Source of the DNA: Undibacterium pigrum
Lineage (GTDB): Bacteria; Pseudomonadota; Gammaproteobacteria; Burkholderiales; Burkholderiaceae_D
Assembly (NCBI RefSeq): GCF_003201815.1
Contig: NZ_QJKB01000008.1
Location: 124,001 to 188,000 of the forward strand
Direction of reading: 5' to 3'
Length of the DNA stretch: 64,000 nt
Shown here: positions 54,141 through 63,596 of the stretch, piece after piece
Numbering within the stretch: position 1 is the stretch's first letter
Layout: every line of letters starts with the position of its first letter
Translations under genes and position numbers: made by a program
The notes under the pieces: generated by a model
Told to the model about the DNA's origin: nothing
The model's database searches: none
Seen by the model: only the letters and a program-made list of their open reading frames with translations

Positions 54141-54563
54141 TTACAGTGGCAGTTGCTCGCCATTGATGATCCATGGCGTGCCATATTTATCGACCAGCAT
54201 GCCCCAGGACTTGGCCCAGAATGCAGGCTGCACTGGCATGGTGATCTGGCCGCCTTCTGCCAGCGCGTTAAAGATCTTGGTGGCTTCTTCTGTCGTATCG
54301 TAATTCAGCGTAAAAGAAACACCTTTGATACCGTCATACGGCATTTGCTGTGGGCAATCACCTGCATAGAGCAAGCCACCATCTGGCAGTTCCAGGCGTG
54401 CATGCAGGATGCGGTGGGCAGATTCTGCCGGGATCATGGCTGCCATGGGAGAATCTGCACCACTCATCATGACTGTGATTTTGCCGCCCAGGACTTGCTC
54501 ATAATAGTACATGGCTTCCTTGCAGTTACCATTGAAGGACAGATAGGCGATAGGATGTGGCAT
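54141..54563 (-). CDS. PhnB-like VOC-family protein
   Basis: About 140 residues from MPHPIAYLSFNGNCKEAMYY (54563), which has AAAGGA seven bases upstream; the in-frame ATGs at 54569 and 54581 have no suitable spacing. The end, AFWAKSWGMLVDKYGTPWII, is typical of the PhnB/DUF3335-like VOC branch. It is first in the block PhnB-VOC, YciI, VOC B, VOC A and is preceded by a sequence matching an ECF42-type promoter. Confidence 0.9.
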   Translation of the reverse strand: MPHPIAYLSFNGNCKEAMYYYEQVLGGKITVMMSGADSPMAAMIPAESAHRILHARLELPDGGLLYAGDCPQQMPYDGIKGVSFTLNYDTTEEATKIFNALAEGGQITMPVQPAFWAKSWGMLVDKYGTPWIINGEQLPL

Positions 54564-54622
54564 GGTCATTTCCTTTATCAATTAGGTTGGATTATCGTGT
54601 GAAAGCGTCTCCACATTTGATA

Positions 54623-54649
54623 GTCGAATGGCTGCGCGGTAAATCGACA
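54623..54649 (-). promoter_or_regulatory. Putative ECF42-type promoter
   Basis: On the minus strand TGTCGA (54649-54644) is followed after 17 bases by CGAC (54626-54623). TGTCGA with CGA-type -10 is what I recall for ECF42 sigma factors. It lies 60 bases before the PhnB-like gene, and the cognate type of sigma factor is encoded about 1.2 kb away. Confidence 0.65.
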
Positions 54650-54727
54650 CTAATACAAAAATATTTTTAAATTTTTTTTTGAAATACGTGAAATTTCCAT
54701 GGGGCATTATTTTATGCTGCTGAATTA

Positions 54728-55798
54728 TTACTTGCTCAGTGGACGCACGCGCTCATTGAGAAGTTTTAATTGTGCCTCAATAAACGGTAAATTTGGATCA
54801 TGCCCGGCACGTGGCACCAGAATATATTCCTTGTGCGGTGCAGTAATGCTATCCACATACTGGCGGGTAATCTCAGGCATGGTGAGCAAGTCTTCTGCAC
54901 CCTGGACAAAAAACACCGGGATGGCAAATCTGGTGGCATGTTCAGCAAATTCTACTTTACTGAACATGCCGTCACCCTTGTAGCCGACAAATTTCAGGAA
55001 AGAGTAATCTTCACCCCCTTCGTAATCCGCCAGCGCCTCTGGTGTGGAATAGGCTGGGTCAGATACCCACCATGCTTTGGGAGCAGGGTCTGTGCGTTGT
55101 GTTTCATATTTGCGGATAGCCTTGCGCAAGATGCCGAAATTGCGCGGGTTGCTCCACGGTGGCGGGCCCAGGGCACTCACTTTTGTGATGGTTTCCTGGT
55201 CATTGGCAGCTTGCGCCAGACTTAGTACCCTGGTGTAGCTGCTTGCCTGGTTCGCCTTGTAGCTGACGACTTGCGAGGTACCGACATAGGCATGAAATAA
55301 TTCAGGTCTGGATACACTCATCTGCACACCCAGTATCGAACCCCATGAACTGCCTGTCAAAATGATTTTTTTCTTGCCCAGATGGCGAGTAAGAAAGTCG
55401 GCCAGTGCGACGCCATCATCTGCCATCTGAGCAACAGTCAATGGTGTGTCTTCGTCGGGCTTGTTCTTGCCAAAGGTTTTGCCTGCACCGCGCTGGTCCC
55501 ATTGCACTACGGTGTAATCTTTTTCCCATGCGCCGTAAATAGAACTGGCATAAGGGCTCATGGTATTGCCAGGTCCGCCATGCAGGATCAGGATGACAGG
55601 ATTGCTGCAATGCCTGCCCTTGATGGTGACCCATTGCTGTATGCCACCTATGTCAACATAGCCTTCTTCATTGATTGCCTGTGTTGCTGTCTTGCAGGCA
55701 GGGCTGGTTGAAATTGTTTCGACTTTAGCTTCAGCCATGCAAAATGCAGGAAGCAAGCTCATCAGTAAAGCGGGTAGTACGCGGTGCAGTTCTGGCAT
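54728..55798 (-). CDS. Exported alpha/beta-hydrolase, proline-iminopeptidase-like
   Basis: A 356-residue hydrolase with a signal peptide (LLMSLLPAFCMAEA). The oxyanion/entry motif is LHGGPGNTMSPYAS, typical of prolyl iminopeptidases, with WDQRGAGKTFG after it. The nucleophile elbow is GSSWGSILG, and the His is in PRAGHDP near the C-terminus. It should cleave small peptides or esters outside the cytoplasm. It lies between the sigma factor gene and the VOC/YciI block on the same strand but has no matching promoter of its own. Confidence 0.87.
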   Translation of the reverse strand: MPELHRVLPALLMSLLPAFCMAEAKVETISTSPACKTATQAINEEGYVDIGGIQQWVTIKGRHCSNPVILILHGGPGNTMSPYASSIYGAWEKDYTVVQWDQRGAGKTFGKNKPDEDTPLTVAQMADDGVALADFLTRHLGKKKIILTGSSWGSILGVQMSVSRPELFHAYVGTSQVVSYKANQASSYTRVLSLAQAANDQETITKVSALGPPPWSNPRNFGILRKAIRKYETQRTDPAPKAWWVSDPAYSTPEALADYEGGEDYSFLKFVGYKGDGMFSKVEFAEHATRFAIPVFFVQGAEDLLTMPEITRQYVDSITAPHKEYILVPRAGHDPNLPFIEAQLKLLNERVRPLSK

Positions 55799-55891
55799 AT
55801 ATCTCCTGAAGATAAACTAGATGGGGTGATTTTTTTGCTGCCTGAGTGTGACAGATTTATTTTGTTTTTTATAAAAAATTTGTCATGCATT

Positions 55892-57157
55892 TCAATATGT
55901 TAAAGAAGCCAGGCGGCGTTCTATAAAGCGTTTCTCAGGTTCTTGCCTGCATTGCTTCAGCGCCTGCTCATACGACCGCCTTGCCTGTGCCATGTCACCA
56001 TTGCGGCGACACAGGTCGGCTCTCGCTGCATGAGCGAGGTGATAGTTTTGCATTTCTTCTTTTTCCAGCAGGGCTTCCACCAGTTGCAAGCCATTCTGCA
56101 GGCCACCGGCACACATGGCGATAGCGATGGCCCGGTTCAATTCTATGATGCTGCTGGCTTCGACACGTAATAGTGCATCATATAAGCCGACAATCTGCGG
56201 CCAGTCGGTATCAGTGTATGCGGTCGCCTCTGCGTGGACTGCAGAAATTGCCGCTTGCAGCGTGTATGCCCCAAAGCGACCGGCACGCAAAGCCTGCTCC
56301 ACCAAGGCTGAGCCTTCCTGTATCAGTGCCTGATTCCATAACTGCCGGTCTTGCTGGTCAAGTGCGATTAATTCACCTTGGGCGTCAGTGCGGGCAGGGC
56401 GGCGTGACTCATGCAATAGCATCAGGGCCAGCAGGCCGCTGACTTCTGGCTCGGGCAATAAGTCTTGCAACAGGCGTGTCAGCCGTATGGCTTCTGCTGC
56501 CAGGTCCAGGCGCAACGCAGATGCACCGGCTGAGCTGGAATAGCCTTCATTAAAAACCAGATAAATTACTCTCAGCACACTATGCAGGCGGGCTGGCAAT
56601 TCTTCTTTTTCAGGAACTTGATAAGGGATTTTTGCATCACGGATTTTTGCCTTGGCGCGCACGATGCGCTGTGCCAGGGTGGGGGGCGGCGTCAGAAAGG
56701 CATGAGCGATTTCTTCCGTTGTCAGGCCACAGACTTCGCGCAGCGTCAGCGCGACCTGGGCATCGGCAGCCAGGGCTGGATGGCAGCAGGTGAAGATCAG
56801 GCGCAGCCTGTCGTCTTCCATAATCAATGATGTGGCTGCAGGCTCACCCGGCTGTGCGCTTTCATCCACCAGCGCTTCCACGGTTTCCATGTGCTGATCC
56901 AATGGATCAAAGCGTTTTTGCCTGCGTATGCTGTCTATCGCCTTATAACGTCCTGCCGACACCAGCCAGGTGTAGGGATATTCGGGCATGCCCTTCTCTG
57001 GCCATTGTTCCAGCGCTGCCTTGAAGGCTTCATGCAGGGCTTCTTCTGCCAGATCAAAATCGCCCAGCAAATGTACCAGGGTTGCAAATACCCGCCGCGA
57101 TTCCTGCTGATAAATGCGGTCTATGTCCTGATGCAGGGATTTGTCAGCCTGATTCAT
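55892..57157 (-). CDS. ECF42-type RNA polymerase sigma factor with C-terminal extension
   Basis: About 421 residues from MNQADKSLHQDIDRIYQQES (57157). Region 2 is VFATLVHLLGDFDLAEEALH with WLVSAGRYKAIDSIRR. Region 4 is VALTLREVCGLTTEEIAHAF. A long C-terminal part of about 230 residues (RVIYLVFNEGYSSSAGASAL, then TPR-like helices) marks ECF42. This extension is needed for activity in the studied case, and the group has no anti-sigma factor. The YciI/DGPF and VOC genes next to it are the usual partners. Confidence 0.93.
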   Translation of the reverse strand: MNQADKSLHQDIDRIYQQESRRVFATLVHLLGDFDLAEEALHEAFKAALEQWPEKGMPEYPYTWLVSAGRYKAIDSIRRQKRFDPLDQHMETVEALVDESAQPGEPAATSLIMEDDRLRLIFTCCHPALAADAQVALTLREVCGLTTEEIAHAFLTPPPTLAQRIVRAKAKIRDAKIPYQVPEKEELPARLHSVLRVIYLVFNEGYSSSAGASALRLDLAAEAIRLTRLLQDLLPEPEVSGLLALMLLHESRRPARTDAQGELIALDQQDRQLWNQALIQEGSALVEQALRAGRFGAYTLQAAISAVHAEATAYTDTDWPQIVGLYDALLRVEASSIIELNRAIAIAMCAGGLQNGLQLVEALLEKEEMQNYHLAHAARADLCRRNGDMAQARRSYEQALKQCRQEPEKRFIERRLASLTY

Positions 57158-57475
57158 GCATGCCCCTTGCATGGGTTGATACCTGTTCTTTGCCCGTATA
57201 ACAACGCCAGGCGTCTGATATTTAGCATTTTATGTACCAGAAAAATAGATGGATGATTCTATCGTAATCTTTGTGGGGCATGCTTAATTGATATTAATAT
57301 AAAACAAATCTTCGGGCCATCTTGGTCCGTCCTCCCCTCGTTGTCTGGATCGTTATTGTGAGTATGTGCCTGCCATTTCATGGCCTGGGTTCAGGTATTT
57401 TCACACTTTGATTTTGTACTCAGGCCAGGCTTTTGTATCACCGGGCAATGTTTTTATTCAGGAAACAGAAATAAG
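57158..57475. other. Divergent intergenic region before the lipid cluster
   Basis: About 320 bases between the sigma factor gene and the aminotransferase-reductase gene. The part 57285-57310 is AT-rich and may hold the promoter of the plus-strand cluster. I see no TGTCGA motif, palindrome or small gene, so there is no sign that ECF42 controls the cluster. Confidence 0.5.
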
Positions 57476-60388
57476 ATGAATCCGCAGTTGAATACAGCTT
57501 CTTCCTCTGATTATGCGCAGTACTGCCAGCCCAGACTAAGTGAAATGTTGAATATCGCAGGTCTGGACAAGCATTATTTCAAGGGCGAAGGCAGTCGCCT
57601 CTGGTATCACGATGACGATGGCAGTGAAAAAGAAGTTATCGACTTTCTGGGTGGCTATGGCTCCACGCTATTGGGACACAATCATCCACAACTGGTGACA
57701 CATGCAGTCGCCATGCTACAGGGCGGCATGGTGCATCACGGCCAACTCGGCATGCGCCGGCATGCGGGCGAACTGGGGCGGCGACTGGCAGAGCACATGC
57801 AAGCTACCACTGGCAGGCCGCATATGGTCTTGCAGGCCAATTCTGGTGCTGAAGCAGTAGAGCTGGCGCTGAAGCTGGCTGAATTTGGCAAGCGCGCCCG
57901 CATAGACCGTCTGCAAAAACGTATAGATGGCGATTTGTATGAAGCCGCCAGAGCATCAAGCGAAGGTTTGAGCATGCGGGCTGCTGATCTGAACATTTTG
58001 CATGATCTGCTGGGTGAAGCTGCCAGCACTTTGCCACTGTCTGAACAGTTTGCCTTGCTGACGGAATTCAATCACAAGGCTGCATCGGCAAGGCCAGTCT
58101 TGCTGGGCCTGGAAAGGGCATTCCATGGCAAGACTACCGGGGCTTTGCAACTGACGAACAACAGCAGCTACCGGCAACCATTCGAACGCCTTGGCGCACC
58201 CGTGCATTTTCTTGAACCAGGCAAGCTTGATGCGGTGCAGGATGTGATCGTCAGCAGCAGGGTGCATTTGTATACAGTGCTGGAAAGCGATGGTGAGCTT
58301 GTTCTGCAAAGGCAGGAATTTAGCAATGTATCTGCTTTTTTTGTGGAACCCATACAAGGTGAGGGCGGTGTCCATCCTCTTGATATCGGGTATCTGCAGG
58401 GTTTGCGCGCATGTGCAGATGCCCACGATTTCCCGCTGGTGATTGATGAAATACAAACCGGCATGGGGCGCACAGGCAGCCTGCTGTATGCAGAGCAACT
58501 GAGCATACGCGGGGATATCTGTCTGTTAGGAAAAAGCCTGGGCGGCGCGCTGGCAAAAATCAGCGCGATACTGGTGGACGAGGAGTGGTATGAACCAGAA
58601 TTTGGCCTCTTGCACAGCTCCACTTTTGCTGAAGATGATTATTCTTCCAGCCTGGCTTGCCAGGTACTGGATGTGATTGAGCAAGAAGGCCTGCTTGAAC
58701 AATGTGCCAGCAAGGGACGCAAGCTGACAGAGGCGCTGAATGGCTTGCAGCAAACTTACCCTGAAGTCATACGTGAAGTGCGTGGTGCAGGTCTTTTGCT
58801 GGGCCTGGAGTTCATGCCACGTGAGCAAGGCAGCACGACCTTGCGCGATATCTTCATGGAAGGGCGGCTCGGCTATGTGATTGCTGGTTACCTGTTGAAC
58901 AAGCATGGCATACGGGTGGCACCTACCTTATCCAGCCCGGCCACCATCAGGCTGGAACCTGCGGCGCTGATCACGGATGAAGAATGCCAGAAACTGATGG
59001 CGGCACTGACCCATGTCTGTGAAATCCTGCGCCGGCAAAATGCCTATGAGATGAGTAATTACATCATCGGTAACCGGCATGTGCCTGCTCTGGATGAGAT
59101 GGATGATTACCGCGCCATGTTCCCACATGCCACAAGCACAGCAGATGCAGACGCAGATGAAGAAATAAATGTGCAAAAGAAAGTCGCTTTTCTCGGCCAC
59201 TTGTCCATCATTTCCAATTTGCGTCACTGGGACCCTTCGCTGGCCAATTTCAGCGATGCCGAGGCATCTGCCTGGCTGCGCAAACTCAGTCCCATGGTGG
59301 GGCCGCTGGTACATAAATCGGAAGTCATAGAATCCATCACGGGTGAGCGCGTACTGCTGGAATTCATCACGCTTTATTTTGATTCTGAAATGATCGTCGA
59401 GCAAGTCAAGGCAGGCAAACAGCATGAAATAAGGGATTGCGTGCAAAGGGCAGTTGACTATGCCGTTGAACGTGGTTGCGAAGCCATAGGTTTTGGTGGC
59501 TACAGTTCTGTCGTGACTGGCAACTGCAAGCGCGTGCAGTTGCGCCAGGATGTTGCCCTGACCAGTGGCAATTCGCTGACCGTGGCCATGGGCATACAGG
59601 CCCTGCTGGACACAGCTGCCGAGCAAGGCATAGAGTTGGAAAAAAGCTGCTTTGCTGCCGTAGGGGCGGCTGGCAATATCGCCAGTATTTATTCTGAACT
59701 CATGGCCAGCCACGTGCCACGCCTGCTGCTGATAGGTACTACTGCATCGATCAGGCGCATGCAACAGCTTGCAAAAAATATTTACGATGAAGCGTTTGAA
59801 GATTTGCTGGCGAAACGGGAAACGAGGGCGGCATTAAGTGGTGTGCCGCGCGCCCTGGCTACCTATGCCTGTGTCGATAAACTGCTGGCCCTGCCTGCTG
59901 CTGCCCGCCCTGTCGATATTGGTGCCTATCTGTATCAGGCATTGCAGGAGGAAACGCTCAATCCACCCATCCGTATCAGTGAAAATCTGGATGACCTGAC
60001 AGAAGCCAACCTGATACTGAGTGCCAGCACCACGCCTGCCGCCCTGATTTATCCGCAACACATAGCAGAGGGCCCCGTGGTTATTTGCGATATTGCAGTA
60101 CCGCTGGATGTCGACGCCTCGGTGCGTGAGCAATGCAGCAATGTCGTGGTGATACAGGGTGGCATGGTCAGGCTGCCACTGGATTCTGCCTACACCATAC
60201 CAGGCATACCACTGGAGCCGGGCCTGGCTTTTGCCTGCAATGCAGAAACCATCATCATGGGCTTTGCCAATCTGAAATCCCACTATAGCTACGGCAAGAT
60301 TACCAAGGACCAGGTGCAGGAAATATCCCGGCTCGCCAAATTACATGGATTGACTTTGGCGCGTCCGCGCCTGGAAGCGAGTTATTAA
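57476..60388 (+). CDS. Class III aminotransferase fused to an acyl-ACP-reductase-like domain
   Basis: About 970 residues from MNPQLNTASSSDYAQYCQPR (57476), AGGAAA upstream. Residues about 35-540 are a PLP aminotransferase: VIDEIQTGMGRTG holds the PLP aspartate and LLGKSLGGALAK the PLP lysine. Residues about 595-970 resemble cyanobacterial acyl-ACP reductase (AAR): VAFLGHLSI, IGFGGYSSVVTGN, the NADPH-loop-like AAVGAAGNIASIYSEL and the end LAFACNAETIIMGFANLKSH, whose FAC cysteine (about residue 921) matches the AAR acyl-enzyme cysteine. It could reduce an acyl chain to an aldehyde and aminate it. The stop overlaps the next start (TAATG). Confidence 0.82.
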   Translation: MNPQLNTASSSDYAQYCQPRLSEMLNIAGLDKHYFKGEGSRLWYHDDDGSEKEVIDFLGGYGSTLLGHNHPQLVTHAVAMLQGGMVHHGQLGMRRHAGELGRRLAEHMQATTGRPHMVLQANSGAEAVELALKLAEFGKRARIDRLQKRIDGDLYEAARASSEGLSMRAADLNILHDLLGEAASTLPLSEQFALLTEFNHKAASARPVLLGLERAFHGKTTGALQLTNNSSYRQPFERLGAPVHFLEPGKLDAVQDVIVSSRVHLYTVLESDGELVLQRQEFSNVSAFFVEPIQGEGGVHPLDIGYLQGLRACADAHDFPLVIDEIQTGMGRTGSLLYAEQLSIRGDICLLGKSLGGALAKISAILVDEEWYEPEFGLLHSSTFAEDDYSSSLACQVLDVIEQEGLLEQCASKGRKLTEALNGLQQTYPEVIREVRGAGLLLGLEFMPREQGSTTLRDIFMEGRLGYVIAGYLLNKHGIRVAPTLSSPATIRLEPAALITDEECQKLMAALTHVCEILRRQNAYEMSNYIIGNRHVPALDEMDDYRAMFPHATSTADADADEEINVQKKVAFLGHLSIISNLRHWDPSLANFSDAEASAWLRKLSPMVGPLVHKSEVIESITGERVLLEFITLYFDSEMIVEQVKAGKQHEIRDCVQRAVDYAVERGCEAIGFGGYSSVVTGNCKRVQLRQDVALTSGNSLTVAMGIQALLDTAAEQGIELEKSCFAAVGAAGNIASIYSELMASHVPRLLLIGTTASIRRMQQLAKNIYDEAFEDLLAKRETRAALSGVPRALATYACVDKLLALPAAARPVDIGAYLYQALQEETLNPPIRISENLDDLTEANLILSASTTPAALIYPQHIAEGPVVICDIAVPLDVDASVREQCSNVVVIQGGMVRLPLDSAYTIPGIPLEPGLAFACNAETIIMGFANLKSHYSYGKITKDQVQEISRLAKLHGLTLARPRLEASY

Positions 60389-63033
60389 TGTTAATGATGT
60401 CACGAATGAAAAACCTCTATACCTTTACTGAACTGCAGGAGCAGGACGATGCGCTGGCCATTGTTGGCAGCAAGGCTGCTTCGCAGCTGGCCTTATTGAA
60501 AATAGGTGTGCAGGTGCCAGATGGCCTGGTGCTGAGCACCCAGGCTTTCCGCGACTTCATCGTGCATAACCAGCTCTCGGCCATGCAGGAGTCAGTGTTG
60601 CAGCAACTGCGCACGCCGGATGCAGTCGGTGTCGATGATGCCGTCGCCGCTTTCCGGCAAAGCCTGCTGGCTGGTAGCATGCCGCCTGATATCAGCCTTG
60701 CCTTGCGCCATTTGAGTGAGACTCAGAAAAATGCGGCCTGGGCTGTGCGCAGCAGTTGCACGCAAGAAGATCTGGCAGGTGCTTCGTTTGCCGGTATCTA
60801 TGAAACAGTATTGAATGTGCGCGGTGAACTGGCCTTGCAGGATGCCATCAGGCAGTGCTGGGCTTCGCTGTTCGGTGACAGTGTGGTGCGCTATTGCGCG
60901 CATAACCGCATTGCGCTTGAACAGGGGAGCATGGCAGTCATACTCCAGCGCATGGTGATAGCCGACGCCAGCGGCGTGGCATTCTCAGTCAATCCGCAAA
61001 GCGGGCATGATACAGAGATGGTGATTGAAGCCTGCTTCGGCCTGGGTGAAGCCCTGGTGGCCGGGCAGATGACGCCTGATCAATATCGTTATGACTGGTA
61101 TTGCGAAGAAATAACTGGCAGAGACATAAATCACAAGGCCTTGCGCATCCTGGCGCAGGCAGATGGCAGTAATGTAACCGAGATGCTGGATGAGCAGCAA
61201 GGCTCGCGCCATGTGCTGGATGAAGCACAGGTATTGATGCTGGCGCAAGAATGCCTGCGAATACAAAAATCCTATGGCTTTCCGGTGGACATAGAATGGA
61301 CCATGCAGGGTGGGCAGTTTTACTTCGTGCAGGCCAGGCCGATTACCGCCATCCATTATGCCGGCGTCAATATGGAATGGAGTAATGCCGACTTCAAGGA
61401 TGGTGGTGTCTCTTCCTCTGTATGCTCGACGTATATGTGGTCGCTCTACGACTATATCTGGGAAGCGATTTGCCCTAATTACACCAGCAGCATACGCATA
61501 CATCCCGAGTTCAAGGTCGATGCCTGGGGCCGCATGTTCTTTGCCCGTCCTTACTGGAACCTGAGTGCCATCAAGGCCGGTGTGAAAACCCTGCCTGGCT
61601 TTGTCGAACGTGAATTCGATGAAAGCGTGGGTGTCAAGGTCAACTATGAAGGCAATGGTCATGTCACACCCATGACAGCAAAGATACTGGCACGTGGTGT
61701 GAATGTGCTGATACGGCTGAAATGGATCATCTGGCGCAGCAAGTCTCGCCTGACTGGCTTCAAGCAAGAGCAAATGGCCAGGCTGGAAGCCTTGCCTGAG
61801 GTGCTGGCAAACTTGCAGGATAAAGACTTGCCTGCTTTCTATACCCGCTTTGTCAACGAAGAATACTATCGCAGCGAGTACACCTACTTCCATCACATCT
61901 TCAGCACCAATAATGTGATGACACTGTTCCGTGACGATTTCAAGAAATTGAAATCCAGCTACACTGTACTGGATTTCATTTCCGGCCTGGCAGGTTTGTC
62001 CCATCTGCATCTGAATATAGATTTATGGGATTGCGCACAAGACTTGCGCAAGAATGAGATTGCCGCCGCCTATTGGTCTGATACACCCATGGCGCAACTG
62101 ATCGCCGACTGGAGAAACGGTTCACCCTTCATGGGCATGGACAAGGTGGCCGCCGTAGTGGAACGTCACAAGTATCGTTCTACCCGCGAACTTGATATTA
62201 CCGTAGAACGCTTTGGCGAAAACCCGCAATTCATATTTGAAAATCTCAAGCAATGCCTGGCGCTGGGTGGCGGCAGTAATCCACATGATGGTGTCCATGA
62301 ACAGGCAGAAAAGCATGCAGAAAAAATGCGGCAATTCGCAGCCAGCCTGCCTTTCCATAAACGTGCTGGCATGTTGAAGAAGATAGAAGAATTACGCTTT
62401 TACCTGTGGTGGCGTGAAGAATTGCGTGACCTGTCGACAGCTTATTACTATTGGGTCAGACAACTGACGCTACGCGTTGGTAAGCACTTGCAAGGCGCAG
62501 GCATACTCGAACAGGTCGAAGATATTTTCCATCTCAGCAAAGATGAAGTTGTTGCCGTACTGGATGGCAGCCTGGATGCGACCAGTGCCAGCCAGCGCTG
62601 GCGCAAGAATCGCGACTATTACCAGTCCTTCCGCCATTTCACACCACCAGACGAGATAGGTGCGGGTTTCTTGCAAACGGCAGAATTGTCCGATGCCAGC
62701 GCAGCAGCTACCAGTTTCAAGGGCATACCTTGCAGCCAGGGCGTAGTCGAAGGCCGGGTCAAGGTGATCGCCAATATCCAGGATGCAGAAAGGCTGGAAA
62801 AGGGCGATATTCTCATCACCCGATTTACCGATCCGGGCTGGACTGCAAAATTTCCCTTGCTGGCAGCAGTGGCGACTGAGACAGGCGGTTTGCTGTCGCA
62901 CGCCGCGGTGATTTCACGCGAATATGGCATCCCCGCTGTGCTGGCCGTCAAAAACCTGACAGGCTTGCTGGTGGATGGGCAACTGGTGCGCATAGATGGC
63001 GGACGTGGTCTGGTCGAGGTCATCCATGAATGA
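60388..63033 (+). CDS. Rifampin-phosphotransferase-like dikinase (PPDK_N + swivelling His domain)
   Basis: An 881-residue protein. Residues about 15-330 are the ATP-binding domain of the PEP-synthase family (VGSKAASQLALLKIGVQVPD, AVRSSCTQEDLAGASFAGIY, DIEWTMQGGQFYFVQARPIT). A central domain of about 430 residues has no clear family motif. The C-terminus has the swivelling phosphohistidine domain (GGLLSHAAVISREYGIPAVL, His about 838). The PEP-binding TIM barrel of PEP synthase is missing, so this has the layout of rifampin phosphotransferase, which moves the beta-phosphate of ATP to an alcohol. In this cluster a lipid or amino-alcohol acceptor is inferred. Confidence 0.83.
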   Translation: MLMMSRMKNLYTFTELQEQDDALAIVGSKAASQLALLKIGVQVPDGLVLSTQAFRDFIVHNQLSAMQESVLQQLRTPDAVGVDDAVAAFRQSLLAGSMPPDISLALRHLSETQKNAAWAVRSSCTQEDLAGASFAGIYETVLNVRGELALQDAIRQCWASLFGDSVVRYCAHNRIALEQGSMAVILQRMVIADASGVAFSVNPQSGHDTEMVIEACFGLGEALVAGQMTPDQYRYDWYCEEITGRDINHKALRILAQADGSNVTEMLDEQQGSRHVLDEAQVLMLAQECLRIQKSYGFPVDIEWTMQGGQFYFVQARPITAIHYAGVNMEWSNADFKDGGVSSSVCSTYMWSLYDYIWEAICPNYTSSIRIHPEFKVDAWGRMFFARPYWNLSAIKAGVKTLPGFVEREFDESVGVKVNYEGNGHVTPMTAKILARGVNVLIRLKWIIWRSKSRLTGFKQEQMARLEALPEVLANLQDKDLPAFYTRFVNEEYYRSEYTYFHHIFSTNNVMTLFRDDFKKLKSSYTVLDFISGLAGLSHLHLNIDLWDCAQDLRKNEIAAAYWSDTPMAQLIADWRNGSPFMGMDKVAAVVERHKYRSTRELDITVERFGENPQFIFENLKQCLALGGGSNPHDGVHEQAEKHAEKMRQFAASLPFHKRAGMLKKIEELRFYLWWREELRDLSTAYYYWVRQLTLRVGKHLQGAGILEQVEDIFHLSKDEVVAVLDGSLDATSASQRWRKNRDYYQSFRHFTPPDEIGAGFLQTAELSDASAAATSFKGIPCSQGVVEGRVKVIANIQDAERLEKGDILITRFTDPGWTAKFPLLAAVATETGGLLSHAAVISREYGIPAVLAVKNLTGLLVDGQLVRIDGGRGLVEVIHE

Positions 63034-63589
63034 GGCAGCATTGTGGACGCAGGTGATTGCACCTGTGCTGCTGGGTGGTGTCAGCAATATGGTGTTTGTC
63101 AAATCAAAGTGGCTTGATAGCTGGAAACATCCCATGGATGCAGGTCGCCTTGCCAGCGATGGCCGCCGCCTGTTTGGTGCCAACAAAACCTGGAAGGGTT
63201 TTTGGGGCATGGTGATAGGCACTGCCTGCTGGTCCGCAATGATTTTCTTGCTCCTCAATCTGGCAGCGACTATCAGCCTTGACTGCCTGTTCAAGGCCGC
63301 ACTGACAGGTGCCCTGCTGGGCCTGGCCTATGTGCTGGCAGAACTGCCTAACAGTTATATCAAGCGTCGCCTCGACATCGCACCCGGTCAGAATAGCCAT
63401 GGCTGGAAGGGCAGGCTATTCATCGTCATTGACCAGATTGATTCTGTCCTTGGCTGTTTATTGCTGGCGATGTTGCTGATGCCCGTGCAATGGATAGATG
63501 CCGTCAAGATCGTCATTATCTGCGGTGGTTTGCATCTGATGGTGAACTGGTTGCTGTTCCAGTTGAAATTGAAAAATCAAAAATTCTGA
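63026..63589 (+). CDS. CDP-archaeol-synthase-like cytidylyltransferase
   Basis: About 187 residues from MNEAALWTQVIAPVLLGGVS (63026), overlapping the previous stop by eight bases; 62996 is in frame. It has about five membrane helices. FGANKTWKGFWGM and ELPNSYIKRRLDIAPGQ with DQIDSVLG are the conserved motifs of the CarS/CdsA superfamily in its archaeol form. CarS transfers CMP from CTP to a lipid phosphate. A bacterial member next to a dikinase and a CDP-alcohol transferase points to activation of an unusual lipid phosphate. Confidence 0.86.
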   Translation: MNEAALWTQVIAPVLLGGVSNMVFVKSKWLDSWKHPMDAGRLASDGRRLFGANKTWKGFWGMVIGTACWSAMIFLLLNLAATISLDCLFKAALTGALLGLAYVLAELPNSYIKRRLDIAPGQNSHGWKGRLFIVIDQIDSVLGCLLLAMLLMPVQWIDAVKIVIICGGLHLMVNWLLFQLKLKNQKF

Positions 63590-63596
63590 TTGCGCC

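Noticed and set aside
54699..54983. 94-residue frame opposite the iminopeptidase-like gene
   Set aside because: Antisense shadow with no ribosome-binding site.
57158..57475. ECF42 promoter before the lipid cluster
   Set aside because: No TGTCGA or CGA-type pair was found on either strand in this gap.
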